DNA of 64,000 nucleotides from Lachnospiraceae bacterium (GCA_015057455.1 SVEH01000013.1:18652-82651), one strand, 5' to 3'. Shown: positions 26,421-35,892, counted from the stretch's first letter. Notes: generated by a model not told the origin, from the letters alone. A program made the numbers and translations.

Positions 26421-28544
26421 ATGAATGCATTAAAGTATCTTTTTAAGGAGTATCCAATAGCAGATGATGAGGGCAATAATTATTTTTTAGATTATTTTGC
26501 TAAAAAGGATGATGGTGCAATTGCAGTTGAAGAAAACGGTGTTTCTTATCATCATCCACAGATTATAGGAAAAGAAAGATATAGAAGACAGTTAAAAAAG
26601 CAAAATGCATGTACTCAATGGGGAATTAAACTATATAGATTTTCAACTGAAGATTGTAAGTTTGAGAATCGTATTGAAGATGATATTAAGGCATATTTTG
26701 GGAATGATATTAGTAAATATGAAGAAAATGGATTAATAGTAGATAGGAAATTTCAACTATATGACCATCAGATTAATACTTTGGAGGAAATTGAAAAGCA
26801 AAGAAGTGAAGGAATAGATACATTTCTTATTGTATTTCCAACAGCTAGTGGTAAGTCTAAGATAGTTGAAGAAGATATTAAGGTATTTGCCAAGAAATGT
26901 AATGATTTTAAAGCTTTGGTATTAGCACCTAATACTAGTATTGTAGACGATTGGAAAAATAGAGTAGATAAGTCATTAAAAGAATTACATTCAAAGATAC
27001 AAGTATGTACATATGCACATATGGTAAACAACTTTAGTAAATATCAGCCTGATGAATTCTCATATATTGTAATTGATGAAGCACATCATGCTGTTGCACC
27101 TATGACAAAAAGGATGATTCAATATTTTACACCTAATTTTATGGTGGGTCTTACAGCTACAGACCAAAGGCCAGATAAAAAGAAGTTAGAAACTGTATTT
27201 GGTAGTTATAAAACTGGGTTATCACTTGTGCAAGCTATGGAAGAAGGTATTGTAGCTAAAGCTAATGTATATCGTATAGAGACGAACATAGATCTTAGTA
27301 AGGTAAGAGTAAATGGTAAAGAGTATGTAAATGCTGATTTAGAAAAAAGTATACGTGTTACATCTAGAAATGAGTTAATAGTAGATGTGTTAAAAGAGTA
27401 TTTTAGCGAAGGAGAAATGGCTTTAAAACAAGGCGTTGTTTTTTGCGTTAATACGAAGCATACTGTTGAAATGGAAAAATTACTTAATGAAGCTGGCTTG
27501 AGTGCAAAGGCTTATACAAGCAAAACAAAAGATCCACAAAAGGTAATGCAAGATTTTAAAGATAAAAAGATAAGATTTCTTTGTTCATGCAGTATGATAT
27601 CTGAAGGATGGGATTATCCAGAGATTGGAATATTAGTTATGGACAGACCAACTTTATCAAAGGTGTTATATTTACAACAAATAGGACGAGGATTAAGAAA
27701 AACAGATACAAAGAAAAATGTATTTGTTATTGATGTAGTTGATGAGTACGGTGCAATGGCATCGCCATGTTCTATGCATAGTATATTTAAAAACGCTATG
27801 TATGTTCCATTTGGAGATATAACAAGAAGAAATTATGTTGAAGGCGAAATGATTGAAATAGATGGTTTAAAAGAACGAGTAGAGCGAATAGTTGAAGTTG
27901 ATATAGATAACTTTGAAGAAAAATATGGTGATTATCTCAGTCAAGAACAATTAGCTAGGGAATACTATGTAAGTACAGGAACTATAACTAGTTGGATAAA
28001 AAAAGGTAAGATAACACCAACAGTTTCATTTGCCTTTGGAAGTAAAAAAATACATATGTTTAGTCCAGATGATGTAAATAAAATTAGGGAAGAATTAAAT
28101 ATTCCTATACATACAGATGAAACAATAAAAGAAGATTTTTTTAACTTTTTAGAAGAACGAGATTATTCATTATCATATAAAATGCCATTTATGCTATCAT
28201 TATTAAAAAATATGAATAATACTGGAGAGGCTAATATAGACGATGTATTAACAGATTATATAAGCTTTTATAATAATAGAATACAAGAAGAAATTATTAT
28301 CGACAGACCATCATGTCCATACAATAAAGATACATTACAAGATAGAAAGTATATAAAAACTAATATGTTAACAAATCCATTTGAAAAGTTTGAGAGAAAA
28401 CGCTTCTTGTATTATTCAAAGGATTTAAATATGATATCTATGAATCATGCCCTTCATTCAAAAATGGAAGAAAAGGATTTTGAAAGAGTTAGAGAGCAGA
28501 TGCTAGAAGATTTGGAGAATTACTATAATAATATAAAAGCTTAG
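26421..28544 (+). CDS. Superfamily 2 helicase with N-terminal Vsr/DUF559-like nuclease domain
   Basis: At least 707 residues. An N-terminal domain (20-100) contains LDYFAKKDDGAIAVEENGVS and WGIKLYRFSTEDC, which look like the core of a Vsr/DUF559-type endonuclease. The helicase core has PTASGKSKIVEE (motif I), VIDEAHHAVAP (DEAH), GLTATDQRPDKK (motif III), FCVNTKHTVEM and QQIGRGLRKTD (motif VI). A helix-turn-helix of the excisionase type (YYVSTGTITSWIKKGKITP) follows, and a helical tail. The first ATG lacks a ribosome binding site, and the frame extends upstream to overlap jetD, so the gene is probably translated with the Wadjet genes. Its function in that locus is unknown; DNA repair or a second line of defence are both possible. 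Confidence 0.85.
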   Translation: MNALKYLFKEYPIADDEGNNYFLDYFAKKDDGAIAVEENGVSYHHPQIIGKERYRRQLKKQNACTQWGIKLYRFSTEDCKFENRIEDDIKAYFGNDISKYEENGLIVDRKFQLYDHQINTLEEIEKQRSEGIDTFLIVFPTASGKSKIVEEDIKVFAKKCNDFKALVLAPNTSIVDDWKNRVDKSLKELHSKIQVCTYAHMVNNFSKYQPDEFSYIVIDEAHHAVAPMTKRMIQYFTPNFMVGLTATDQRPDKKKLETVFGSYKTGLSLVQAMEEGIVAKANVYRIETNIDLSKVRVNGKEYVNADLEKSIRVTSRNELIVDVLKEYFSEGEMALKQGVVFCVNTKHTVEMEKLLNEAGLSAKAYTSKTKDPQKVMQDFKDKKIRFLCSCSMISEGWDYPEIGILVMDRPTLSKVLYLQQIGRGLRKTDTKKNVFVIDVVDEYGAMASPCSMHSIFKNAMYVPFGDITRRNYVEGEMIEIDGLKERVERIVEVDIDNFEEKYGDYLSQEQLAREYYVSTGTITSWIKKGKITPTVSFAFGSKKIHMFSPDDVNKIREELNIPIHTDETIKEDFFNFLEERDYSLSYKMPFMLSLLKNMNNTGEANIDDVLTDYISFYNNRIQEEIIIDRPSCPYNKDTLQDRKYIKTNMLTNPFEKFERKRFLYYSKDLNMISMNHALHSKMEEKDFERVREQMLEDLENYYNNIKA

Positions 28545-28588
28545 TAATAGATAAAACTTACTAAAGTATAGAAAAATAGGAGAATCTT

Positions 28589-28930
28589 ATGAACATACAA
28601 ATATTTGGAACAAAAAAATGTAATGACACCAAAAAAGCAGAACGCTATTTTAAAGAGCGTGGCATTAAATACCAATTTATAGACATGAAAGAAAAGGGTA
28701 TGAGCAAGGGTGAATTTAATTCTGTTGCTCAGGTCAATGGTGGAATTGATGCCATGATAAATTGGGATGGAAAGGATAAGGATACACTTGCGATTATTAA
28801 ATATTTTGCAAGTGAAGATAAGCTTGAGAAGGTTCTTGAGAACCCACAGGTAATTAAAACGCCTGTAGTTAGAAATGGTAAGCAATCTACACTAGGATAT
28901 ATGCCAAATGTATGGAAGGGCTGGAGTTAA
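28589..28930 (+). CDS. ArsC/Spx family thioredoxin-fold protein
   Basis: The 113-residue protein starts NIQIFGTKKCNDTKKAERYF, with one cysteine (C11) at the position of the catalytic cysteine in ArsC-like reductases, and has the TPVVRNGKQSTLGY segment containing the cis-proline of this fold. It lacks the second cysteine of the CxxC type, so it is of the ArsC/YffB kind rather than Spx. No arsenic genes are nearby. AGGAG precedes the ATG. Substrate is unknown. Confidence 0.85.
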   Translation: MNIQIFGTKKCNDTKKAERYFKERGIKYQFIDMKEKGMSKGEFNSVAQVNGGIDAMINWDGKDKDTLAIIKYFASEDKLEKVLENPQVIKTPVVRNGKQSTLGYMPNVWKGWS

Positions 28931-28994
28931 CCCTAAAGTTACATTCAATCCTAGCGATGTATTATTTGATATCAAATAAACTAAGGAGAATACC

Positions 28995-30683
28995 ATGAAC
29001 ACAGAAAATAACCAAATCACCAACAAAAATATAAGAAAACGACGCTGTATGGTGTGTATTATTATTCTATTATTAATAACTCTTGTTAAAGGTGGTCAAT
29101 ATGCAAGAGATGAATATAAGCGTTATAAATCTAGCATAAAAACAAAATTCTTCAAATGCGAAGAATTAAAATATGTAGAAGATATCTGTAAAACGAAGGA
29201 ACAAACAATAAAAATAGATGATTACACAATTACTTTGAAGAAGGTAATATTTGATGCTGCAACGGAACGAGGGTTTGCTAAACTTGAATTTATGATAAAT
29301 AATGGTGAATTTTCAAAAGAATTTGATAGATATGAAGGATGGAATAATGAGCCGATAGCAGATAGATTTGTAATACAGGAAGCAGACAGATTTGAGACAT
29401 ACATAGAAAAAAATGTATTACATGCCTATGTAGAATTTGAAATGAGAGAATATACAAATAAAAAATATCTAACATTAGTAGAGCAGCCATATCTGTATGA
29501 TTATAATGCAGAAAGAGAACATACATATAAGTTTGAAATTGCTCAAGATTCTAATGCCAAAGTATATGTATTAGATGAGAATTTAAGAATTGCCATCTCA
29601 CCTTTATGTATACAAGTTGATAGACTATATAACGTTAAAGATGTGAATTATGTATATAATGAAGAGGGTGATCTTACAGAGATAGACGAGATTAATGGAA
29701 ATAATGATTTAAGTGTATCTATAATGTATAACAATAAAGTAAAAAAGAAAGTAATATCTTCTCTTGAAGGATGTGGATCAAGTTCTTCTAGCGGTGATGA
29801 TATGCTTAGATGTAGATATGTAAATGATTTTTGTACATATAAGGATACTGATAACATAGACTATATTATTGTAAATGGTAAAAAGTATACTGAAAGAGAT
29901 AAAGAACTTAGATATATATATGATTATAAAAAGAATTATTTTAACAAAGATGCAATAAAAAAATATACAGATTTATATACTGATAAAAAACAAGTTTTAA
30001 CCATAGATGACTACACAATAACTTTAGAAAAGCATATATATGATTTCTGTGCAAAACAAGGTGTGGCTTATATGTCTTTTAAGAAAAAAGCTGGAGATAT
30101 AGAAGCCAATATAGATATGTGGCATAGATTAATTGATGAAATTGATAATAGATTTGATTTAGAGTATGCTTTTGATTCTGAAGCTTATATAGAAGATGGT
30201 GTGTTATATGTTTTAGTTGAGTTTGATTTATACGGAGAAGATACTAATAAGCTTGGTATAATTGATTATAATCAAATTGTCGACCCTGATAATGAGGATG
30301 GTGATATTTATAAAATTCACCACTTTAAATTAAACAGTGATACTCCTATTGCTGAATTTAAGGTAGATGAGAATACTAAGATTACTATTTCTCCGTTTAG
30401 TACACAAATATCATTAAATAATGGAGATAAATATAAGGATATTGAAATTGTTGCATATGATAAAAAAGGAAATAAAACTGTTCTTATGAAATCTAATACT
30501 AATAATGTAGACGGAAGATTTGGCGTAGATACTTCAATACCATCTTATTATGAATATGAAGAATGGCTAGAGGTTAAGGATGACAAAATAACTTATAAGA
30601 ATGAGAATAAAGACATTATTAATATAGAAGATATTGAGTATATTACATGTTTAGGCAAGAAGGTTCAAAATAAACAGCACTAA
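28995..30683 (+). CDS. Membrane-anchored protein with an internal duplication
   Basis: A 562-residue protein with one N-terminal membrane helix (RCMVCIIILLLITLVKGGQY) and an outer region made of two copies of one domain. Each copy starts with IDDYTITLKKVIFDAATERG / IDDYTITLEKHIYDFCAKQG (about residues 73 and 336) and contains matching downstream segments ending near ISPLCIQV and ISPFSTQI. The similarity to DUF4179-type outer domains is loose; no enzyme motif is visible. AAGGAGA precedes the ATG. It follows the ArsC-like gene by 64 bp. Confidence 0.7.
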   Translation: MNTENNQITNKNIRKRRCMVCIIILLLITLVKGGQYARDEYKRYKSSIKTKFFKCEELKYVEDICKTKEQTIKIDDYTITLKKVIFDAATERGFAKLEFMINNGEFSKEFDRYEGWNNEPIADRFVIQEADRFETYIEKNVLHAYVEFEMREYTNKKYLTLVEQPYLYDYNAEREHTYKFEIAQDSNAKVYVLDENLRIAISPLCIQVDRLYNVKDVNYVYNEEGDLTEIDEINGNNDLSVSIMYNNKVKKKVISSLEGCGSSSSSGDDMLRCRYVNDFCTYKDTDNIDYIIVNGKKYTERDKELRYIYDYKKNYFNKDAIKKYTDLYTDKKQVLTIDDYTITLEKHIYDFCAKQGVAYMSFKKKAGDIEANIDMWHRLIDEIDNRFDLEYAFDSEAYIEDGVLYVLVEFDLYGEDTNKLGIIDYNQIVDPDNEDGDIYKIHHFKLNSDTPIAEFKVDENTKITISPFSTQISLNNGDKYKDIEIVAYDKKGNKTVLMKSNTNNVDGRFGVDTSIPSYYEYEEWLEVKDDKITYKNENKDIINIEDIEYITCLGKKVQNKQH

Positions 30684-30700
30684 CTTAAAACTTGAGTTTG

Positions 30701-30739
30701 TTCTGCTCTATGATTTTAAAAAGCAATTATAGAGCAGAA
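30701..30739. terminator. Hairpin after the duplicated-domain protein
   Basis: TTCTGCTCTAT pairs perfectly with ATAGAGCAGAA around a 17-nt loop, 17 bp after the stop codon. There is no T-run on the plus strand, so its action as a terminator is uncertain. Confidence 0.5.
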
Positions 30740-30797
30740 TGTTGCCAATCCTCTTTATAGGTATAAATATAAAATATACAGTATATGGAGGTAATTT

Positions 30798-30962
30798 ATG
30801 AAAACAATTTTTATGCTTAATGCATTTGAAGAAGGCATTTGCTATGCTAATGGAAAAAGTGTGATGGATGTCCCTGTAAAAAATGATATGATACTAAGTC
30901 CTGATGGCACATTGAGTTTTATGGGATGGGCATCGGCTATAGTTTATAATATAAAAAAGTAA
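30798..30962 (+). CDS. Small protein, 54 residues
   Basis: A short frame with a strong GGAGG site at ideal spacing encodes MKTIFMLNAFEEGICYANGK, then DMILSPDGTLSFMGWASAIV. It is partly hydrophobic, with no clear signal peptide. No family recognised. The good initiation signals and isolated position 90 bp before the chemotaxis receptor gene support a real gene. Confidence 0.5.
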   Translation: MKTIFMLNAFEEGICYANGKSVMDVPVKNDMILSPDGTLSFMGWASAIVYNIKK

Positions 30963-31052
30963 AAAATAGGAAATTAGTCTTAATTTTCACATATTTACAT
31001 CCGATGAAAGTAATGTTGAAAAAACAATATATATGATTAGGAGAGAGTAAGT

Positions 31053-32561
31053 ATGAGTACTAAGTCTATGAGAAGCAACGTTGAAGGTAGTATAGATGAA
31101 GCATATGTTGCTAATAAGGTAAATTTACAAAGTTTTATGGTAATTACAATGGTTTTACTTTTGACATATTTTATTCAATTTGCAAAAGGTGAGCGTACAT
31201 TTTTATACTTTTTATCATTTGCTTTATTACTTGGCATATTGAATGTTTTGGCAATTATTACATATAAAAAGAATCCGTCAGGAAGGAATATTCGTTGGGT
31301 AATAGGAATAGGTTTTTCTGTATTTTATGCATATGCGCTACTTACATCAGTTAATATTATGGCATTTACATATATAATTCCTACATTTATTACATTACAA
31401 GTATATCAAGAAACAAAGTTTTCTATTAAAATAGGTGTTGCTGTAGTAATATTAAATATAATAAGTGTTATTTTAAATGTTTCTCAGGGAAAACTTTCTC
31501 CTATGGATATACAGAATTATGAGATACAATTATTTTTAATGGGCTTTATTTTATATGTTAGTACTACAGTATCTAGTAAGCTAGAGAAAATTTCAAAAGC
31601 TAAGATTGGCTATATCGAAGATGAGAAAGATAAAGTAGAAAGTATACTAAAGCATGTTAAGGAAACAACTGAATTATTATATGAAAGAGTTTCAGAGATA
31701 GAAAATGAATCTAAGAAAATAGCAGAAGTTGGTGGACAAAGTAAGATAGAGCTTGAAGGAATTTCTCAAGGTGGAGAGAAACTTGTAACTACTATACAAG
31801 ACCAGATTCGTATGAATGAAAAAATTATTGGCCTAACATCTGAATCTGTAAAAGGTATAAGTAATGTTGATGTGAGAGTACAAGATACAAGTAGGGCTAC
31901 AATAGAAGGTAATGCCTATATGATAGAACTAGATAAAGCATCAGATACTAGTAATAATGTAAGTTTAGAAGTTAATAATAGTATGGTTACTTTAACAAAG
32001 AAAACAGAAGAAGCTTCTGATATCTTAGGTTTTATCGATGATATAGCCACACAAACTAATTTATTAGCTTTAAACGCTTCTATTGAGGCTGCTCGTGCTG
32101 GCGAAGCAGGTAAAGGATTCTCAGTTGTAGCAGAGGAAATCAGAAAGCTTGCTGATGGTACTCAAGATGCAACAAAGAAGATTGCTGCTATAATGGATGA
32201 GTTGAAATATAATACTAAACAAGCAGGTAACAATGTTGGTACGCTTATGAATACTAATAAAACTCAATTAGACTTAACTGAAAAAGCAAAACAAGGCTTT
32301 GAAAGAATTAAGGATGATATAGATATCGTAAAAGCTCAAATGGATGAACAGAACAGACATATGGCAGTAGTTGCTGAGTCAAATGAGGATATATCACAAT
32401 CAATTGAGGAACTAAGTGCATTTGGACAGAATTTGATGGTTAGTATTGATACGACAAAGAAAACTACAGATGAAGCAATAGATGGTACTGTTAAGATAAG
32501 TGAATATCTAAAAGAGATTATGGACCAAGTTTCAATGCTTCAAAAGGTTGTGACTTCTTAA
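31053..32561 (+). CDS. Methyl-accepting chemotaxis protein with multi-helix membrane sensor
   Basis: The 502-residue protein has an N-terminal region of about six membrane helices (about 25-180) with very short loops, and no extracytoplasmic ligand domain. A coiled-coil cytoplasmic signalling domain follows, whose tip reads [20 protein letters not shown] and [15 protein letters not shown], the invariant hairpin of chemoreceptors that binds CheA and CheW. There is no HAMP-like linker that I can see. Such receptors may sense the membrane or small permeant molecules. AGGAGAG precedes the ATG. No other chemotaxis gene is nearby. Confidence 0.9.
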   Translation: MSTKSMRSNVEGSIDEAYVANKVNLQSFMVITMVLLLTYFIQFAKGERTFLYFLSFALLLGILNVLAIITYKKNPSGRNIRWVIGIGFSVFYAYALLTSVNIMAFTYIIPTFITLQVYQETKFSIKIGVAVVILNIISVILNVSQGKLSPMDIQNYEIQLFLMGFILYVSTTVSSKLEKISKAKIGYIEDEKDKVESILKHVKETTELLYERVSEIENESKKIAEVGGQSKIELEGISQGGEKLVTTIQDQIRMNEKIIGLTSESVKGISNVDVRVQDTSRATIEGNAYMIELDKASDTSNNVSLEVNNSMVTLTKKTEEASDILGFIDDIATQTNLLALNASIEAARAGEAGKGFSVVAEEIRKLADGTQDATKKIAAIMDELKYNTKQAGNNVGTLMNTNKTQLDLTEKAKQGFERIKDDIDIVKAQMDEQNRHMAVVAESNEDISQSIEELSAFGQNLMVSIDTTKKTTDEAIDGTVKISEYLKEIMDQVSMLQKVVTS

Positions 32562-32600
32562 ACATATTAAAGTGAAAGCAGTTTTTTGGGGTAAGCCCAT

Positions 32601-32747
32601 AATAGAATGAACTATAATTTAGTAATATTAGTGGAATCTCAACATTTAATGAGCACATGTAATTTCAATTGCAAAGAGCGAACATTGTGTTGTTAGATTA
32701 TACTATTGAAGCCAAAAGGAGTTTACTAAATTATAGTTCATTCTATT
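32601..32747. repeat. Foldback element with perfect 25-bp terminal inverted repeats
   Basis: The arms 32601-32625 and 32723-32747 are exact inverted copies separated by 97 bp. The inside can fold further (AATCTCAAC with GTTGTTAGATT, CACATGT with ACATTGTG). TTTTT follows the right arm, so it can also end the chemoreceptor transcript. The core ACTATAATTTA and the GCCAAAAGG block near the right arm are shared with the hairpin at 3272-3331. A non-autonomous transposable (MITE-like) element or a conserved RNA hairpin are both possible. Confidence 0.7.
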
Positions 32748-32891
32748 TTTGTGTAATTTAAGGCGTTTTCTTTCAGACTCTTTACTTTGTATTATATCTG
32801 TTCACAAGTAGACAAGTGTAAAGAAGATTGATGTAAGCAAAAAATGTTATAAAAATGTAATATTTTGCTAGTAATTTATATTTTTTAGTGT

Positions 32892-32897
32892 TATAAT
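32892..32897 (+). promoter_or_regulatory. Extended -10 promoter of the structured RNA/pnp leader
   Basis: TGTTATAAT, an extended -10 element, with TTTAGTG before it and TGTAAAA after it. The same extended context recurs before metY at 41081-41096. No -35 match at 17 bp was found. Confidence 0.6.
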
Positions 32898-32903
32898 GTA
32901 AAA

Positions 32904-33070
32904 TGGTTATATAGGTAAGACTGTATCCGGGACCTCTGAAAAGGGTATTTATACAAGGATAATTGATTATCTTAGCATTGGTTATGTTTATAGTTATGAC
33001 TATAAGGATAGGTATTAGTACTTGAATAAGTACATTTTTCAGATGTTTCGGCTTCTTACCTATTATATAT
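32904..33070 (+). ncRNA. Candidate structured RNA of about 165 nt upstream of pnp
   Basis: The predicted transcript closes on itself: ATAGGTAAGA (32911-32920) pairs with TCTTACCTAT (33054-33063), and TCTGAAAA pairs with TTTTTCAGA further in, across internal loops containing CCGGGACC and TTTCGGC. Three hairpins sit inside (AAGGATAAT/ATTATCTT, TATAGT/ACTATA, AGTACTT/AAGTAC). This multi-branched shape with conserved-looking loops resembles a riboswitch or stable small RNA. It matches no class I can recall, including 6S, SRP, RNase P or common riboswitches. Confidence 0.5.
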
Positions 33071-33190
33071 CAAATAATGGGTGTGCTATTTATGGGTGGC
33101 GTAATTATTGAAGACATGTATTTGCAATGTACATATTTTGTATGAATTATAATTAGTGGTAGAATTAGTTCATATATTTGATGAAGAATT

Positions 33191-33220
33191 ATATAACAAT
33201 ATTGCTTGTCATTGTTATAT
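33191..33220 (+). promoter_or_regulatory. Stem-loop in the pnp leader
   Basis: ATATAACAAT pairs perfectly with ATTGTTATAT around a 10-nt loop, about 95 bp before pnp. In E. coli a leader stem-loop cut by RNase III mediates autocontrol of pnp; a similar role is possible here by analogy only. Confidence 0.45.
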
Positions 33221-33314
33221 ATGTTATTTGGCGTTTATATTGCATAAGTGGTAGTATATGTAGATATAATTTGACTATAAATAGATACTCGAACAATTAG
33301 AAGGAGACTATATT

Positions 33315-35399
33315 ATGTACAAAAGTTTTTCAATGGAACTTGCTGGCAGAACTCTTACTGTTGATGTAGGAAGAGTAGCTGCTCAAGCAAATGGTGCAGC
33401 ATTTGTCCACTATGGAGATACAGTTGTTTTATCAACTGCTACTGCATCAGATAAGCCTAGAGAAGGAATTGATTTCTTCCCTCTTAGCGTTGAATATGAA
33501 GAGAAGTTATACGCAGTAGGTAAAATTCCTGGTGGATTTAACAAAAGAGAAGGTAAGGCATCAGAGAATGCTATCTTAACTTCAAGAGTTATCGATAGAC
33601 CTATGAGACCTTTATTCCCTAAGGATTACCGTAATGATGTAACTCTTAACAACTTAGTTATGTCAGTTGATCCAGATTGTAGTCCAGAGCTTACAGCTAT
33701 GTTAGGTTCTGCAATTGCGACAGCTATATCAGATATTCCATTTGATGGACCAACATCAACAACTCAAGTTGGTTTAGTAGATGGAGAGTTTGTTATTAAC
33801 CCAACTACTGAGCAAAAGAATAAGTCAGATTTGGCTTTAACTGTCGCATCAACTAAAGAAAAGGTTATCATGATTGAAGCAGGTGCTAACGAAGTTCCTG
33901 AGGATAAGATGATTGAAGCTATCTATCTTGCACATGATGTTAACCAAGAAGTTATCGCATTCCAAGAGAAAATCGTTGCTGAATGTGGTAAAGAAAAACA
34001 TGCTTATGAAAGCTTTGCAGTACCTGAAGAATTATTTGAGGCTATGAAAGAAGTTGTTTCTCCAGAAGAAATGGAAAGAGCTGTTTTCACTGATGTTAAG
34101 CAAGTTAGAGAAGAGAATATTAAGGCAATTAAAGAGAGATTAGAAGAAGCTTTTGCTGAGAATGAAGATTATTTAGCAAAATTAGACGAAGCTTTATATC
34201 AATATCAAAAGAAAACTGTAAGAAAGATGATTTTAAAAGATCATAAGCGTCCAGATGGAAGAGCAATTGATCAAATAAGACCACTTGCTGCAGAGATTGA
34301 TATTTTACCTAGAGTTCATGGTTCAGGTATGTTCACTAGAGGACAAACTCAGATCCTTACAGTAACAACACTTGCACCTTTATCAGAAGCTCAAAGAATC
34401 GATGGATTAGATGAGACTGAAACTAGTAAGAGATATATGCACCATTACAACTTCCCATCATACTCAGTTGGTGAAACAAAACCATCTAGAGGACCAGGAC
34501 GTCGTGAGATTGGACATGGAGCATTAGCAGAGAAGGCACTTGTGCCAGTACTTCCAACAGAGGAAGAATTCCCATATGCTATTCGTACAGTTTCAGAAAC
34601 TATGGAATCTAATGGTTCAACTTCACAAGCAAGTATTTGTGCTTCAACTTTATCACTTATGGCTGCTGGTGTACCTATTACAAAACCTGTAGCAGGTATC
34701 TCAACTGGTCTTGTTACTGGTGATAGCGATGATGATTATTTAGTACTTACTGATATTCAAGGTCTTGAAGATTTCTTTGGAGACATGGATTTCAAGGTTG
34801 CTGGTACTCATGACGGTATTACTGCAATCCAAATGGATATTAAGATTCATGGATTAACAAGAGAGATAGTTGAAGAAGCTATTAGAAGAACAAAAGAAGC
34901 TAGAACTTATATCTTAAATGATATAATGATTCCAGTTATAGATAAAGCTAGACCAGAAGTTGGTAAGTATGCACCTAAGATTGTTCAAATTAAGATTGAC
35001 CCAGCTAAGATTGGTGATGTTGTTGGACAAAGAGGTAAGACTATCAACGCTATAATCGAAGAAACTGGTGTTAAGATTGATATTACAGATGAAGGCGCTG
35101 TTTCAGTATGTGGTACTGATTTAGATATGCTTAATAAGGCTGTTAAGTTAATCGAAATCATCACTACAGACTTCGAAGAAGGTCAAGTATTTACTGGTAA
35201 AGTTATCAGTATAAAAGAATTTGGAGCATTTGTTGAATTTGCACCAGGTAAAGAAGGAATGGTTCACATTTCTAAGATTTCTAAGGAAAGAATTAAGAAT
35301 GTTGAAGATGTTCTTACTTTAGGAGATACAGTTAAAGTTGTTTGCCTTGGAAAAGATAAGATGGGCAGAGTAAGCTTTAGCATGAAAGATGTAAAATAA
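33315..35399 (+). CDS. pnp: Polyribonucleotide nucleotidyltransferase (PNPase)
   Basis: The 694-residue enzyme has the full PNPase architecture. Two RNase PH-like domains (the first with GDTVVLSTATASDKPREGID, the second with HGSGMFTRGQTQILT and the catalytic DTHDG-type site GTHDGITAIQMDIK) are joined by a helical linker. A KH domain with GQRGKTIN and a C-terminal S1 domain with GAFVEFAPGKEGMVHIS follow. It degrades RNA 3' to 5' with phosphate. GAAGGAGA precedes the ATG. It is displaced 23 kb from rpsO and has a long structured leader. Confidence 0.97.
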   Translation: MYKSFSMELAGRTLTVDVGRVAAQANGAAFVHYGDTVVLSTATASDKPREGIDFFPLSVEYEEKLYAVGKIPGGFNKREGKASENAILTSRVIDRPMRPLFPKDYRNDVTLNNLVMSVDPDCSPELTAMLGSAIATAISDIPFDGPTSTTQVGLVDGEFVINPTTEQKNKSDLALTVASTKEKVIMIEAGANEVPEDKMIEAIYLAHDVNQEVIAFQEKIVAECGKEKHAYESFAVPEELFEAMKEVVSPEEMERAVFTDVKQVREENIKAIKERLEEAFAENEDYLAKLDEALYQYQKKTVRKMILKDHKRPDGRAIDQIRPLAAEIDILPRVHGSGMFTRGQTQILTVTTLAPLSEAQRIDGLDETETSKRYMHHYNFPSYSVGETKPSRGPGRREIGHGALAEKALVPVLPTEEEFPYAIRTVSETMESNGSTSQASICASTLSLMAAGVPITKPVAGISTGLVTGDSDDDYLVLTDIQGLEDFFGDMDFKVAGTHDGITAIQMDIKIHGLTREIVEEAIRRTKEARTYILNDIMIPVIDKARPEVGKYAPKIVQIKIDPAKIGDVVGQRGKTINAIIEETGVKIDITDEGAVSVCGTDLDMLNKAVKLIEIITTDFEEGQVFTGKVISIKEFGAFVEFAPGKEGMVHISKISKERIKNVEDVLTLGDTVKVVCLGKDKMGRVSFSMKDVK

Positions 35400-35485
35400 T
35401 TAGTTACAATACATAATTTAATATTTATATTTAAATAATAAAGTTAATCAAACTACAATAAGGTATGAGATACCTTGTTAACAAT

Positions 35486-35561
35486 AAAAAAGATGTTATT
35501 ATCTTGTATTTAAGTGGTTGCCCTACAATAGTAAGGCAGATACAAGGGATAACATCTTTTT
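35486..35561 (+). terminator. Long terminator hairpin of pnp
   Basis: AAAAAGATGTTAT pairs with ATAACATCTTTTT and the stem continues through ATCTTGTAT/ATACAAG with a small internal hairpin (TGCC/GGCA). It ends in TTTTT. The rest of 35400-35829 is AT-rich with no gene seen. Confidence 0.85.
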
Positions 35562-35829
35562 GTTATTTTAAATTTTTTAGAAAATAGATTATAGTTTCTA
35601 AATTAACAGGCGGATTATATTGTGTTTATTTGGGTAAAGAAATGTAAATAGGGGCATTTAATAAAAAAGTTATTTAATTTATAAAGAAAAAATAAAATTA
35701 ATAAAAAAATAATTAAAATCTATAATATTTGTTGAAAATAAAAAGTTTATGAAGTAAACTTTAAAATGGTTTCGAGACTAATTTTTGTACAAAACAAAAT
35801 ATTAAAGATATTAAGAGAGGATGTTATAA

Positions 35830-35865
35830 ATGCGTAACAAGTCAAAAAAGAAGTTAGTTTATTAA
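35830..35865 (+). other. 11-codon open frame with a good ribosome binding site
   Basis: AGAGAGG is well spaced from an ATG opening MRNKSKKKLVY followed by TAA. The sequence reads like the start of an exported or lipid-anchored protein that stops early. It may be the relic of a lost gene or a leader peptide of the VanZ-domain gene 27 bp downstream. Confidence 0.35.
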
Positions 35866-35892
35866 TAAAAACAAAACTAGGGGTAATGTGAT

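Noticed and set aside
28589..28930. Arsenate resistance gene
   Set aside because: Only the ArsC-like fold and one cysteine are seen; no arsB, arsR or other arsenic genes are nearby.
32904..33070. Assignment of the structured RNA as 6S RNA, SRP RNA or tmRNA
   Set aside because: The shape has three short internal hairpins instead of a 6S rod with a central bubble, lacks the SRP GGAAG loop context, and is too short for tmRNA.
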